From: Polynucleobacter sp. Tro8-14-1
Lineage (GTDB): Bacteria; Pseudomonadota; Gammaproteobacteria; Burkholderiales; Burkholderiaceae
NCBI RefSeq assembly: GCF_018881655.1
Contig: NZ_JACVPX010000007.1
Location: 1 to 64,000, forward strand
Length of the DNA stretch: 64,000 nucleotides
Reading direction: 5' to 3'
The notes beneath the pieces were generated by a model that was not told the origin of the DNA, did no database searches, and worked only from the letters and a program-made list of their open reading frames with translations. The first letter of the stretch is position 1. The number at the start of each line of letters is the position of its first letter. Both the position numbers and the translations under genes were made by a program. Below are positions 7,646 through 16,129 of the stretch, piece after piece.

Positions 7646-8734
7646 CTAATTAATTGAATGCATCCAGGTCGGAGTTTTGAAGCACACAATTCTTTTATAG
7701 AGCCATACATAGCTGAATATATAAACGGTAAAAAATCCCATCAAAATAGGGGTTGATTGCCACCAAAGAATTGCCGGAATAATGGCTAGACTGGTTAGCA
7801 TCCAAAGGTAAGGTGATGTTCTGGCGTTTGCTGTAAACCAATCGTCTTGTTTTGCGCCACTTTTTCCTGAACTCAGGACGCGTCTAAAAATTAATGAATG
7901 AAAGTGAATGCCATCGGGCTGACCAGGGCTCTTACCTTGGTGAATTTTCCTGCGATAGATCGTAAATAGGGTTTCTAGGATTGGATAGCCGTTCACTAGC
8001 AAGGCAAACCATGGGGATACGTTGCTATGTCTCGATACCAGCATGATGCTAATAATGGCAATCCAAAAACCTATCAAATAAGCGCCACCATCACCGAGAA
8101 AGATAAGTCCTCTGGGGTAATTCCAAACAAAGAAGCCAAGTATGGCGGCCACCATAATAAAGCTTAAGGAAATCAATATTGGATCAGCAAGTACGTAGCC
8201 CATGTATCCAAGTGCCATAAGGGTAATCATCCCCACCATGCTGGAAAGACCGTTGAAGCCATCAATGATGTTGTAGGCATTTGATAGTCCAGTTACAGCA
8301 AATACAGTAAATACAATTGCAATTGGCGAAAATCCTAAGAGGTAATCAACCCCAGGTATATCAAGCTTGGCGATCTGAATGTTTAAAAGATTGATTGCTA
8401 AAAGTGCACCAATAGCCACGAACAAAAGCCTCATACGCACACTAATTTTTTTGGTGAGATCTTCTGTTAGTCCGATGGCAAAGACTGGAATAGCGCAAAT
8501 GAGAATGGTTGATTCAATGACGGAAGTAGGTTGTGCTTGAAGCTTCAGAAGTATGGCAATCAAGATGCCTAGGGCAATACCAATGCCCCCAATTCTTGGT
8601 ACGGCTTTCTTATGGAACTTTTGGGGGCCCGATAAATCAGAGTCTGCAGAGATATGGCTATGTAGATGCTCAAAACGAATAATGAGCAAAGTTGCAATAA
8701 AGGATGCAAAAAAGGCGGACAGTAGACCAATCAT
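7646..8734 (-). CDS. Polyprenyl-phosphate sugar-1-phosphate transferase (WecA/MraY superfamily)
   Basis: The 362-residue integral membrane protein has about ten hydrophobic helices and the superfamily motifs. These are KFHKKAVPRIGGIGIALG near residue 40, NAYNIIDGFNGLSS near 155 (metal-binding Asp), and GLIFLGDGGAYLIGF near 215. It would transfer a sugar 1-phosphate from a UDP-sugar to undecaprenyl phosphate at the inner face of the membrane, the first step of O-antigen or related glycan synthesis. The HxH-type loop near 280 (GIHFHSLIFRR) fits the WecA/WbpL branch better than MraY. The substrate cannot be told. No glycan cluster surrounds it. Confidence 0.88.
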   Translation of the reverse strand: MIGLLSAFFASFIATLLIIRFEHLHSHISADSDLSGPQKFHKKAVPRIGGIGIALGILIAILLKLQAQPTSVIESTILICAIPVFAIGLTEDLTKKISVRMRLLFVAIGALLAINLLNIQIAKLDIPGVDYLLGFSPIAIVFTVFAVTGLSNAYNIIDGFNGLSSMVGMITLMALGYMGYVLADPILISLSFIMVAAILGFFVWNYPRGLIFLGDGGAYLIGFWIAIISIMLVSRHSNVSPWFALLVNGYPILETLFTIYRRKIHQGKSPGQPDGIHFHSLIFRRVLSSGKSGAKQDDWFTANARTSPYLWMLTSLAIIPAILWWQSTPILMGFFTVYIFSYVWLYKRIVCFKTPTWMHSIN

Positions 8735-9395
8735 GAGTTGATTATAAGTTCCAAAATCATTTGTTGAAAATGAAACTCAGTAGACATCCTGGCTTCCTGC
8801 TAGGGCTAAATGAACGGTGGGAAAGGGTTTCGATTCATTAGGTGGGTTGGCTATTCTCGAATTGTCTTGTGCCAATCATCCAATTCCGTCAAATCAATGC
8901 GTAATTACCTGATAACGAGATCTTTAGCTTGGTTTACCCTAATTCTTTGGGTCATTACTAAAGGGGGTTGGCATGCTGTCTATTGAATATGTGAACAAAA
9001 GAGTACGCCTATTTAGACTGGAATTGAGCCCACTCATTTTAGCTGTCATTGGGGTTTTGGTCGTTATTTGGCATCTGTTAAGTTTTTTGCGGATCCTTAA
9101 ATAGTAGGGCAAGCGCTTATTAGCTCAAGGTAGGGGCATTTAAATGCGCTTGTGCTTTTAGGAATTCCTCATTTTTATATGTTTTTGCACGGCCATTTGC
9201 TGGCTCAATAACTCCAAACACGCATGATTACCCTGATCTAAGCGTTAATTTGTGCCGCCATCACCTTTTTGGGGCTTCTTTTCATATTTCTTACGATTAA
9301 TTAGTTATAAATTTTGGTATATTACTGAAGAATGTCATTTTTATGACCCTGTTCCTCATTTCGCTTAAAAAGAGAAAAAGAAAGAGAAAAAGACT
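8735..9395. other. Long intergenic region with a promoter-like site before the lipoprotein gene
   Basis: No convincing gene is found. A strong ribosome-like AGGGGG precedes an ATG at 8972, but that frame closes after about 14 codons. A hydrophobic open stretch (9003-9104) lies in another frame without a good start. Close to the next gene, TGGTATATT near 9315 resembles an extended -10 box. A purine-only run of about 25 bases made of AGA and AAAAG units (9368-9393) lies immediately before the ATG at 9396 and probably serves as the ribosome site. A small palindrome, GCATTTAAATGC, lies near 9138. Confidence 0.45.
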
Positions 9396-9584
9396 ATGTC
9401 TAATCGAAATTCCAATATCAACATCTTCCGTAGCTTCTTGCTAGTGGGGTTGGTGGCACTAGGTTTATCAGCCTGCGGTGGTGGCGGTGGAGGTAGTAGC
9501 AGTGCATCTACTACGCCAAGTGGAGCAGCAACATCTAACTACACATTACCTACTGCTATCTCAGCGGTTCCTCCCCAAAAATAA
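9396..9584 (+). CDS. Small secreted lipoprotein
   Basis: The 62-residue product has a lipoprotein signal peptide: hydrophobic FLLVGLVALG and a lipobox LSAC with Cys27. The mature part is a Gly-rich run, then a Ser/Thr/Ala-rich tail with no fold. It ends 30 bases before a gene for a 772-residue secreted protein and is probably co-transcribed with it. Signal peptidase II processing and membrane anchoring are expected from the lipobox; the role is unknown. A Gly run after the Cys is common in betaproteobacterial surface lipoproteins. Confidence 0.8.
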   Translation: MSNRNSNINIFRSFLLVGLVALGLSACGGGGGGSSSASTTPSGAATSNYTLPTAISAVPPQK

Positions 9585-9614
9585 TGCTTACTCTTCTTAA
9601 CGGGATTTTGTGAA

Positions 9615-11933
9615 ATGAATAAATCGATTCAATCTCTTTTAATTGGCGCTCTTGTCTGCTGCGGAATCAATGCTTCCTCCGCTGCTAGCTACCCAACACC
9701 TCCCGCAAATTCGGCCTACATGACGAATCAGCAAACGTCGTATGCGAAGGATCCTACTAGCGGTACATTTAGCGGTGCCGGCAATATTAGCTGCATGATT
9801 AATCTCATGGCACCTGAGCAACACGTAGGGGCTGGTCAGTATGCTGCTTTAATTGACCAGAATCTCTGTAATGACACCAGTACTAGCACCACTTCAGGGG
9901 GTTCAGTCGGCTCGGATCCATCATGGGTTAATGCAGTGTTGACAGTAACTCAAAATGCCGACTCATCAATTGATGTTATCGGCAGTCTTTTTATTCAAAA
10001 AGATGGTGATGGCCGTAAAAAGAATATTCAGATTCATGGCACTGTTTGGGGTGGCGCAGCGGTATACGCTCCTTATGGTAAGTGGACAATGAAGTTTTGC
10101 AGTTCTCTCGCCTCTTCAGCGGCTGGTAGCTGTGATGACGGTTCTGGATATGTTTCAGTAGACACCACAGGTATCACCACTTATCAGATAAATGGCGGCA
10201 ATCATCAGGCGGGTACTGTGGTTTATACGTCTCCCACTACTGGCTACGGCATCATTGACGATACGAGTAATAGTCCAAAAGTGAGTGGTAGATTTCGCTT
10301 TGGTAATGGTATTTACCTTTGGAACGATACGCAGTCAGGTACACAGTCTTGCTATGACCCAAGCTTAAGTAATCCCAATGTGCAGTACTCAACATGGCAA
10401 AATTATTTATACGACCAAAACACTGGCGCTAAGCTTGCTTACACAAACCCAGGATTTTTTATTAGTGAGCATGGCTCAACTAACCAGATTGGTGAAGCAA
10501 ACTATGATGGCTTGAATTTCTGGTCTCAAGATACGCCGGCTCAGCTCAATGCAACAACTGTAGATGGCCCAGATGGAACTGCATACACCGTTCATAAGAT
10601 GCCGGGCACCTTAAGAAAAGTCACAACCAATGTGGGTAATTTTGATCAACTGGATGGCTTGGGTATTAATTTCGGATTCTGGGGCGACCAGGTTAATGGT
10701 GTTTATGGAAATATTGCGATCGTTAAACAGATTTGTAACTTAAGTGCATGCCAGTCTTTAAGTTATAGTAATAATATTGGGCTTATCGGTACTTGGTCGA
10801 AAAGCACGAGCAAATTTATTTTCACAGGATTTGCTGACTGGAATAACAACGGCTCAATTACAAACTTTCCCTCTACCGAAGTGAGCTTTTCTGACTTGAC
10901 TGGCAGCACTTACAAAATTCGGGGTGGTGGTGGTTGGATCAATGGTGCAAATACCAATTACAACTTCCAAATGTCGCAATGGAATTGCAGTGGCGGCTCA
11001 TGTGCTTACAGTACCTACACACCAGCAACTGCACCAGTTATAAAGCAGTCTCAGCTCAATATCAAACCTTCTGAATTGGCAGCGCAAACTCTATATTGCG
11101 TTGGCGGAACCTGCCCAGCATGGACAACGACTTTGACCGATGTGAACACCTTTAATGGTAGTCCAAGTGCGAGTAAGCAAAATATTGGATGGGATCCGTC
11201 AACTGGCACGCCAACAATTAGCGGTCATGCGATTGATTGGTCTTCAAGTACCTTGAATCCAAATCAGCAATCTCATTACTACAATTTGTATACCGCTGAT
11301 AATTTATCAGCCATGGCTTGTACAGCAAATGGTGGATCAGCAGGAGCGGCTTATTGCTCTAACCTGATTACTAGCCCGGCGAGCGGGTCGACTACTTATT
11401 ACACATGGCAGTCTGGTGGTCAATGGGATAGCTATGCATATTTAACTGGTCCTAGTGGTAATTCACCAACCTTTGATCCACCAATTAATTTGAGCTATAC
11501 AGTGCCTGCTTTGCCTGGCAATACAGCTTCTTATGTTGGCAGTACTATTAGTTTTCAATCCCCTCAGCCTGGCAATTTATGGGTTCCAGGACATTGCATT
11601 GATAGCTCTGGCGCGCAAGCAGCTTGTAATTCCAGCAATCAATGGGTGAGTGATGTAAACATTCCATTTGCGCAAGATGCCACTGGAACAGTGAATAAAA
11701 CAAACTCTGATGGCTCAGCTACATCAACTAGCTACTACGTTAAGTGGCTGCAACGCGGCGTATATTTCACCACGCTGCCAATTGCGCAGTGCAGCGGGTT
11801 AGATTTATCTGCTGCTAGTGGCTTGACCTTGCCTGGCACTAGTTTGATTGATCCTGCTGTAGCACAGCAGCCAGTCCCTTCTCAAAGTGTATTCCAGAGT
11901 AAGCCAAGTGTAGTGAATGGAACTGCGCAGTAA
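9615..11933 (+). CDS. Large secreted protein of unknown function, candidate type II secretion substrate
   Basis: The 772-residue protein has a Sec signal peptide (residues 1-24, cleavage near SSAASYP). A long Ser/Thr/Gly/Asn/Tyr-rich mature region with many scattered Cys follows, which suggests disulphides and a beta-rich surface or exported protein. No catalytic motif was recognised. The segment around residues 330-370 (DGLGINFGFWGDQVNG) and WINGANTNYNF are the most structured-looking parts. It follows the small lipoprotein gene and lies 2 kb from a type II secretion locus, so it may be exported by that machine. The C-terminus lacks the aromatic end of an outer-membrane barrel. Confidence 0.75.
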   Translation: MNKSIQSLLIGALVCCGINASSAASYPTPPANSAYMTNQQTSYAKDPTSGTFSGAGNISCMINLMAPEQHVGAGQYAALIDQNLCNDTSTSTTSGGSVGSDPSWVNAVLTVTQNADSSIDVIGSLFIQKDGDGRKKNIQIHGTVWGGAAVYAPYGKWTMKFCSSLASSAAGSCDDGSGYVSVDTTGITTYQINGGNHQAGTVVYTSPTTGYGIIDDTSNSPKVSGRFRFGNGIYLWNDTQSGTQSCYDPSLSNPNVQYSTWQNYLYDQNTGAKLAYTNPGFFISEHGSTNQIGEANYDGLNFWSQDTPAQLNATTVDGPDGTAYTVHKMPGTLRKVTTNVGNFDQLDGLGINFGFWGDQVNGVYGNIAIVKQICNLSACQSLSYSNNIGLIGTWSKSTSKFIFTGFADWNNNGSITNFPSTEVSFSDLTGSTYKIRGGGGWINGANTNYNFQMSQWNCSGGSCAYSTYTPATAPVIKQSQLNIKPSELAAQTLYCVGGTCPAWTTTLTDVNTFNGSPSASKQNIGWDPSTGTPTISGHAIDWSSSTLNPNQQSHYYNLYTADNLSAMACTANGGSAGAAYCSNLITSPASGSTTYYTWQSGGQWDSYAYLTGPSGNSPTFDPPINLSYTVPALPGNTASYVGSTISFQSPQPGNLWVPGHCIDSSGAQAACNSSNQWVSDVNIPFAQDATGTVNKTNSDGSATSTSYYVKWLQRGVYFTTLPIAQCSGLDLSAASGLTLPGTSLIDPAVAQQPVPSQSVFQSKPSVVNGTAQ

Positions 11934-11972
11934 TGAGCATTACTTGAGGAGCTCTTTACTTGGCTTCTCAGC

Positions 11973-12680
11973 TTAGTTTGAATGTATGGGTTGTCCTAAT
12001 ATGCGAATATTAGACAACCCATTTTTATTGTCCTGCCAGCGAAAAGGCGTCCCAGAAAGTATTCCCCTTAGTTCTTGTTGAACTGCGGCTGGTTCGCAGG
12101 ATAGGTGGGCGGCAGAGAAATCTTCGTTCAGACTGATCTCACAGAAATATGGCCTTCCTCTTTGCGCTTGTTGGGCTTCAAAAGCGGCGATGGCTTGATT
12201 CAACTGAAATTGGCGTTGCTGACTTTGAATGCGAACCTGAGTTTCCCAGCGCCGATCTTTAGTGTGGGATTCTTCTTGAGTATTGGGACTTGGCATTGCT
12301 TTATTGAGCGAAGGGCCCAATAGATTTTGACCGGGATTAGGCCGCATAAAAAAAGGCACTTCTGTGACATTAGAGTTTGTTTCCGGTTTGGCTTCGGAGT
12401 TTAGGGACTTAGAGGGAGAGGGATTTTTAGGTTCCGTGCTTTGCGTTTGAATTCGGTCTAGCGCCAATTCTTGTGTTGAGCTATCGCTTGAATTGACTAA
12501 GAAGATCTTTAGCCATCCCCGACTCTTGCCGGTGGGTAAAGGTTCATAATCCGGAAGCATTTTCCAGGCTACTAAATGAAGCGCAATGCTCAGTATCAAT
12601 GCAATGAGTAGGGGAAATTCTAAGAGCCTCAAAAGAAAGTGACTCTTATTAGCCTCTCTGGGATGGAGTGTTATTCCCAT
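11973..12680 (-). CDS. Inner-membrane-anchored periplasmic protein, TonB/TolA-like layout
   Basis: The 235-residue product has one N-terminal hydrophobic helix (about residues 18-38, LLEFPLLIALILSIALHLVA). A Ser/Pro/Asn-rich linker (80-135), a helical Gln-rich segment (140-170) and a small C-terminal domain with two Cys (about 175-235) follow. This resembles TonB, TolA or GspB-type envelope-spanning proteins, but no family motif is decisive. The start overlaps the barrel gene upstream by ten bases, so it belongs to the minus-strand gspC unit. Its last codons contain a hairpin that works as a terminator for the converging gene. A link to secretin assembly is inferred from position. Confidence 0.6.
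   Translation of the reverse strand: MGITLHPREANKSHFLLRLLEFPLLIALILSIALHLVAWKMLPDYEPLPTGKSRGWLKIFLVNSSDSSTQELALDRIQTQSTEPKNPSPSKSLNSEAKPETNSNVTEVPFFMRPNPGQNLLGPSLNKAMPSPNTQEESHTKDRRWETQVRIQSQQRQFQLNQAIAAFEAQQAQRGRPYFCEISLNEDFSAAHLSCEPAAVQQELRGILSGTPFRWQDNKNGLSNIRILGQPIHSN
11986..12022 (+). terminator. Rho-independent terminator of the secreted-protein gene, inside the opposite gene
   Basis: An almost perfect hairpin has arms ATGGGTTGTC/TAATAT and ATATTA/GACAACCCAT with one bulged C and a GCGA tetraloop. A run of T follows on the plus strand. It lies 53 bases after the 9615 gene stop, within the last 16 codons of the minus-strand gene ending at 11973. Confidence 0.8.
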
Positions 12681-13198
12681 ACTTTCAGTTTAAGCTGCAA
12701 TGAGATAGCCCCATGCACTCGATCCCCAATCGTTGGAATGACAAAGACGTTTGCCCCCACCCAATCACCTTCCCAAGTAAGTGCTGGCAGTGCTGCTGCA
12801 AACCATCCGCCATTATTGGTTTGTGGGTAGCCATTAAAGCCACCAAATACAGCGCCAATTTTGATGGGGCCAATAGCAATGGGTTGGTAATAAATGCCAG
12901 CGTAGTTTGAGTAAGCGCGATCACTGTTATAAAAACGCCCGGCTGTTAATGATGCAACGGTATTGAATCGATACTCCAAACCAGCGCCCCAATTGTCGCC
13001 ATTAAAGTTCTTGTCTTGCTGAAAGTGATAAGAGGCCATGCCTGGGTTGATCCATAGTTGGTTTCTGGTTTCAGGTTTAATCATCTGAAACACATCATCA
13101 GACTCAGTGGCTAAGACGACGCCAGTCTGCATGGCGATCGCAGCAGAGGTAATGACTGGAATTGCTTTATGAAGCCGAGGAAGTAAGTTCGGTCTCAT
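12671..13198 (-). CDS. Outer-membrane beta-barrel protein, PagP-like
   Basis: The 175-residue product has a signal-peptide-like N-terminus (hydrophobic AIPVITSAAIAMQTGVVLAT). Alternating amphipathic strands typical of a small eight-stranded barrel follow: WGAGLEYRF, NYAGIYYQPI, GPIKIGAVFGGF, WEGDWVGANVFVIP and HGAISLQLKLKVW. Short PagP-like or acyltransferase-type barrels share the GNG-Y and ANVFVIP pattern, but catalytic His and Ser residues were not confidently identified. It lies between gspC (14-bp gap) and the TonB-like anchor gene (10-bp overlap). Placement within a secretion operon is unusual for a lipid A modifier and may point to a secretin-associated or envelope-tuning role. Confidence 0.55.
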   Translation of the reverse strand: MRPNLLPRLHKAIPVITSAAIAMQTGVVLATESDDVFQMIKPETRNQLWINPGMASYHFQQDKNFNGDNWGAGLEYRFNTVASLTAGRFYNSDRAYSNYAGIYYQPIAIGPIKIGAVFGGFNGYPQTNNGGWFAAALPALTWEGDWVGANVFVIPTIGDRVHGAISLQLKLKVWE

Positions 13199-13212
13199 AT
13201 TAATTTAATTGC

Positions 13213-13848
13213 TTATTTCTTATTGGAGCCGCTAGCTTTATCGCTCTTATCTTTATTGGTTTTATTGAGCTTGAAGCTGAGCTTCTGTCCTTGATAGAGT
13301 AGGGTGGCAGACTCATCACCAATACTTTGTAGGCTTAAGCCTTTGCCAATGGTTTCGCCAACGCTAATCGCGTTAGTTGGTTTGCCATCAATTTCAAAAA
13401 TAGCAAATCCATTAACTGCTCCATCTGGACTGCCATCAGGATTTTTTGAGGTGATGACAACACCCCGCAAATAGATGTTTTCTGTGGCCAATGGCTTACT
13501 ACCAAAAAGAGCGTAAGCAGTATTGGCATCCTGATTGGAATACAAAGTCATTCCTTTGGAAATCCCATTGACTGGCTGACTTGGAGTTCCCGGAATTTGG
13601 GCAATCTTCATGAGCCAGAATGTCGCTGAGAGCGCACAAGCTAGCATCAATCCATAAGTCATTCCCTTGCTGGCCGAAGAAGGCGTTAGCCAACTCAATG
13701 GCATGCTCAGAGCTCTCTGAATGCGCTCCTGTTTGCCATGGCTGGATAACGAGTTTAGATCGGTATTTGAACGCGTCAAGGAGCTTTGCTTGAGAGCTTG
13801 TTTGGAGCTCCTGAGCCTATCCTGTATTCGTTTGATAAATTCGCTCAA
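13213..13848 (-). CDS. gspC: Type II secretion protein C (inner-membrane linker to the secretin)
   Basis: The 211-residue protein has a cytoplasmic N-terminus, one membrane helix (about residues 65-85, YGLMLACALSATFWLMKIA) and a homology-region domain at about 110-200. That domain shows ALFGSKP, the hallmark LRGVV strand, FAIFEIDGKPTNAISVGET and LLYQGQKLSFKL. GspC bridges the inner-membrane platform to the N0 domain of secretin GspD. There is no C-terminal PDZ domain, only a Lys/Ser-rich tail, so it is a short GspC. It is divergent from gspG with only 57 bp between starts, so the two promoters must share that gap. Confidence 0.85.
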   Translation of the reverse strand: MSEFIKRIQDRLRSSKQALKQSSLTRSNTDLNSLSSHGKQERIQRALSMPLSWLTPSSASKGMTYGLMLACALSATFWLMKIAQIPGTPSQPVNGISKGMTLYSNQDANTAYALFGSKPLATENIYLRGVVITSKNPDGSPDGAVNGFAIFEIDGKPTNAISVGETIGKGLSLQSIGDESATLLYQGQKLSFKLNKTNKDKSDKASGSNKK

Positions 13849-13905
13849 AGTGTCAAAATACCTATAAAATTTGATTTAGTTTAAATCATTGAAAGTGCCA
13901 CATTT

Positions 13906-14427
13906 ATGTCTTTCTGCAAACATCGTCTGTTTAGTCATAAATCATCACAAAACACCCCTGTTTTGGCTCATTCGGTATTGGCACAAACGCTCAATCGTAA
14001 AAGACGTGATGCAGGATTCACGCTGATCGAGATTATGGTCGTGATCGCCATTATCGGTATTTTGGCAACCATGATTGTTCCCAAAATTATGGGGCGTCCT
14101 GATGAGGCACGTGCCACTGCGGCTAAGCAAGACGTCGGCACCATTGTTCAGGCACTCAAATTGTATCGCCTAGATATTGGCCGTTACCCAACGACAGAAC
14201 AAGGTCTCAAAGCCCTGGTAGAGAAACCGGTTTCTGAACCCGTTCCACAAAACTGGAAGGTGGGTGGTTACTTAGAATCATTGCCAAAAGACCCTTGGGG
14301 TAACGCCTATCAATACAGTAACCCGGGTACTCATGGCGAAATTGACGTCTATAGTTTTGGTGCTGATGGTAAGCCCGGTGGTACCGCGCTCGATACCGAT
14401 ATTGGCAACTGGCAACCCAGCAATTAA
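13906..14427 (+). CDS. gspG: Major pseudopilin of the type II secretion system
   Basis: The 173-residue protein has the class III prepilin signal RRDAGFTLIEIMVVIAIIGI, cut between Gly and Phe, with Glu5 of the mature helix present. The GspG-type C-terminal domain includes YRLDIGRYPTTEQGL, DPWGNAYQY and the Ca-binding-loop region DVYSFGADGKPGG. The leader before the Gly is about 37 residues, long for a pseudopilin; a later non-ATG start such as TTG near 13978 is possible. GspG polymerises into the pseudopilus that pushes substrates through the secretin. The prepilin peptidase is not in this window. Confidence 0.95.
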   Translation: MSFCKHRLFSHKSSQNTPVLAHSVLAQTLNRKRRDAGFTLIEIMVVIAIIGILATMIVPKIMGRPDEARATAAKQDVGTIVQALKLYRLDIGRYPTTEQGLKALVEKPVSEPVPQNWKVGGYLESLPKDPWGNAYQYSNPGTHGEIDVYSFGADGKPGGTALDTDIGNWQPSN

Positions 14428-14955
14428 TTGCTATCTCGCCAATTCACAACAGCGCATTTACGCAATCCTGCTGAAGGTGGCTTTACTTTAGTAGAGATGT
14501 TGGTGGCCATTACGATTTTGGCCATCATGATGGCGGTCGCAATACTGGCTATTCCCAATCATGATGATCGATATTGGCGAGACAATCTCGATCAACTCGT
14601 CAGTTCACTCAATATGGCGCAGGAAGAAAGCAACCTTTCAGGAACAACCATGTTGGTGCAAGTAGATGAGGTGGGATGGCGCTTTGCTCCTGCCCTGAAC
14701 AATGCCCCTGTCAGCGCGCTGATCAATGCCGCAGGCTCCACAGCAAACCCTGGAGCCAATTCAAGTGGCTTGATGCCCGATGTGTATCGTCCACAGTTAT
14801 GGCATAAGCCGGTCGTGATTGAGCCAGTGCAATTTACTTTGGGCGGCGAAACGATTGCCCAGGCAATGCAAGTTCCGATTGCGCAAGAGCAACGCAAAGC
14901 CATCTTGTCCCGATCCACTAATGGTCGTTTTAGTTGGACAGGAGGTGTGCAGTGA
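14428..14955 (+). CDS. gspH: Minor pseudopilin H
   Basis: The 175-residue product has the prepilin motif GGFTLVEMLVAITILAIMMA, cleaved before Phe, and a GspH-like C-terminal domain ending in a Ser-rich NGRFSWTGG strand. The start is a TTG at 14428 that directly abuts the gspG stop, so it probably depends on reinitiation by the same ribosomes. It is a minor component placed near the pseudopilus tip in known systems. Its end overlaps the gspI start by four bases. Confidence 0.88.
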   Translation: MLSRQFTTAHLRNPAEGGFTLVEMLVAITILAIMMAVAILAIPNHDDRYWRDNLDQLVSSLNMAQEESNLSGTTMLVQVDEVGWRFAPALNNAPVSALINAAGSTANPGANSSGLMPDVYRPQLWHKPVVIEPVQFTLGGETIAQAMQVPIAQEQRKAILSRSTNGRFSWTGGVQ

Positions 14956-15368
14956 AGCGATTACTGCGTCACTCACATACAGAGGGCTTCGCTTTAATTG
15001 AGGTGCTCGTTGGTTTGGCGGTCCTCAGTATTGCTCTGATAGCCGGTTTGCGTGCGATTGCCAATGGCGCTGATACCCAATTAGCAGTATCTCAACGCAC
15101 CCTAGCGTTGTGGAGTGCAGATAATGCCTTGATGGATTTGCGCATGAGTCGAGCCTTTCCGGAGGTGGGAACGACAACATTTAATTGTCCACAAGCGAAT
15201 TACGTCTTTGTTTGTCAGCGCAAAATTATGAGTACACCGAACCCAAGCTTTCGTAGAGTGGAGATGACGGTATATGCCGCTAACCCTGAAAGCGCCTCGG
15301 TAGCAGCAGGTCCACGCCTGGCATGGCTGACCACTGTTATCCCCAATCCAGCCAGTGGTGTGATGTGA
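14952..15368 (+). CDS. gspI: Minor pseudopilin I
   Basis: The product has the prepilin motif EGFALIEVLVGLAVLSIALI and a short C-terminal domain with WLTTVIPNP at the end. An in-frame ATG at 14934 exists. The GTG at 14952 is preferred because GGAGG lies 6 bases before it and it overlaps the gspH stop as GTGA, the pattern repeated at the next junction. That gives 138 residues, normal for GspI. GspI nucleates the tip complex with GspJ and GspK. Confidence 0.88.
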   Translation: MKRLLRHSHTEGFALIEVLVGLAVLSIALIAGLRAIANGADTQLAVSQRTLALWSADNALMDLRMSRAFPEVGTTTFNCPQANYVFVCQRKIMSTPNPSFRRVEMTVYAANPESASVAAGPRLAWLTTVIPNPASGVM

Positions 15369-16129
15369 AGCAAATTGAAAATCAACCACGCGATCAAGGT
15401 TTTGCCTTACTAGAAGTCATTGTGGCTATGGCTATTATGGCTATTGTTGGGCTGTTGGCATGGCGTGGAATGGATGCCATGATTCGTGGGCGAGAGGTGA
15501 TAGAGCGTCGCTCAAACGAAGATTTTTCTTACATGCAATTGGTTCGCCAGTTCGATCGAGATTGCCAAGAAATCGTACGCCGCGATGAGCTCAATATGGC
15601 CAATGGCGTTGTGAGCTCCTCTACAACCAATATGAGTAATAGCCTCACTAGCAGCACCCTCCCTTCCATTGCTGCAGGCGCTAAAAATATTTGGTGGCTA
15701 CGTCACTATCGGGCTGATACACAAGATGCTTGGTTGCTAGTGGGTTATGGCATCGGATCTAACGGCTTACAGCGCTGGACTAGTCAACCGCTCTTGCGCA
15801 GGACAGATGCCCTGACCTTGTGGAAAAATATTGCTCGTGATCCAGACTTGGTTTCCAATGACCTATTGGTCAGTTGGCAAGCACCCAGTATTGTGCGGCA
15901 ATTATTTGTAGTGCAGAGTTCTCTAGTGAGCGGTGCAGGCGGAAGCGGAGTAAGCGCAACGGGTACCGGCACTCCACCGGCAAGTGCGAATTCGACTGCT
16001 ACGAATGCAACCCCAAACCCCACTATCAGTTTGATTACTCCAGATCAACAGGGTTTAGTAATGCAGTGGTGGTTAAAAGACATTGCTTTGCCCATTACCC
16101 GCTCTTGTTTGATGGGAGGCGCTTTGTAA
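15365..16129 (+). CDS. gspJ: Minor pseudopilin J
   Basis: The product has the prepilin motif QGFALLEVIVAMAIMAIVGL and, after the helix, the GspJ hallmark WRGMDAMIRG. A domain with the DRDCQEIVRRDE segment follows. The GTG at 15365 overlaps the gspI stop as GTGA and is preferred to the ATG at 15323, giving 254 residues. A Ser/Gly/Thr-rich insertion (about residues 185-225) before the last strand is longer than usual. Its partners are GspI and GspK at the pseudopilus tip. Confidence 0.86.
   Translation: MKQIENQPRDQGFALLEVIVAMAIMAIVGLLAWRGMDAMIRGREVIERRSNEDFSYMQLVRQFDRDCQEIVRRDELNMANGVVSSSTTNMSNSLTSSTLPSIAAGAKNIWWLRHYRADTQDAWLLVGYGIGSNGLQRWTSQPLLRRTDALTLWKNIARDPDLVSNDLLVSWQAPSIVRQLFVVQSSLVSGAGGSGVSATGTGTPPASANSTATNATPNPTISLITPDQQGLVMQWWLKDIALPITRSCLMGGAL

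Noticed and set aside
9138..9149. Palindrome GCATTTAAATGC as an operator
   Set aside because: It is single, short and far from any start, so chance is a good explanation.
15874..16128. Extension of gspK upstream into gspJ
   Set aside because: The frame is open but overlaps the gspJ coding region; the ATG at 16129 fits the operon pattern and pilin layout.
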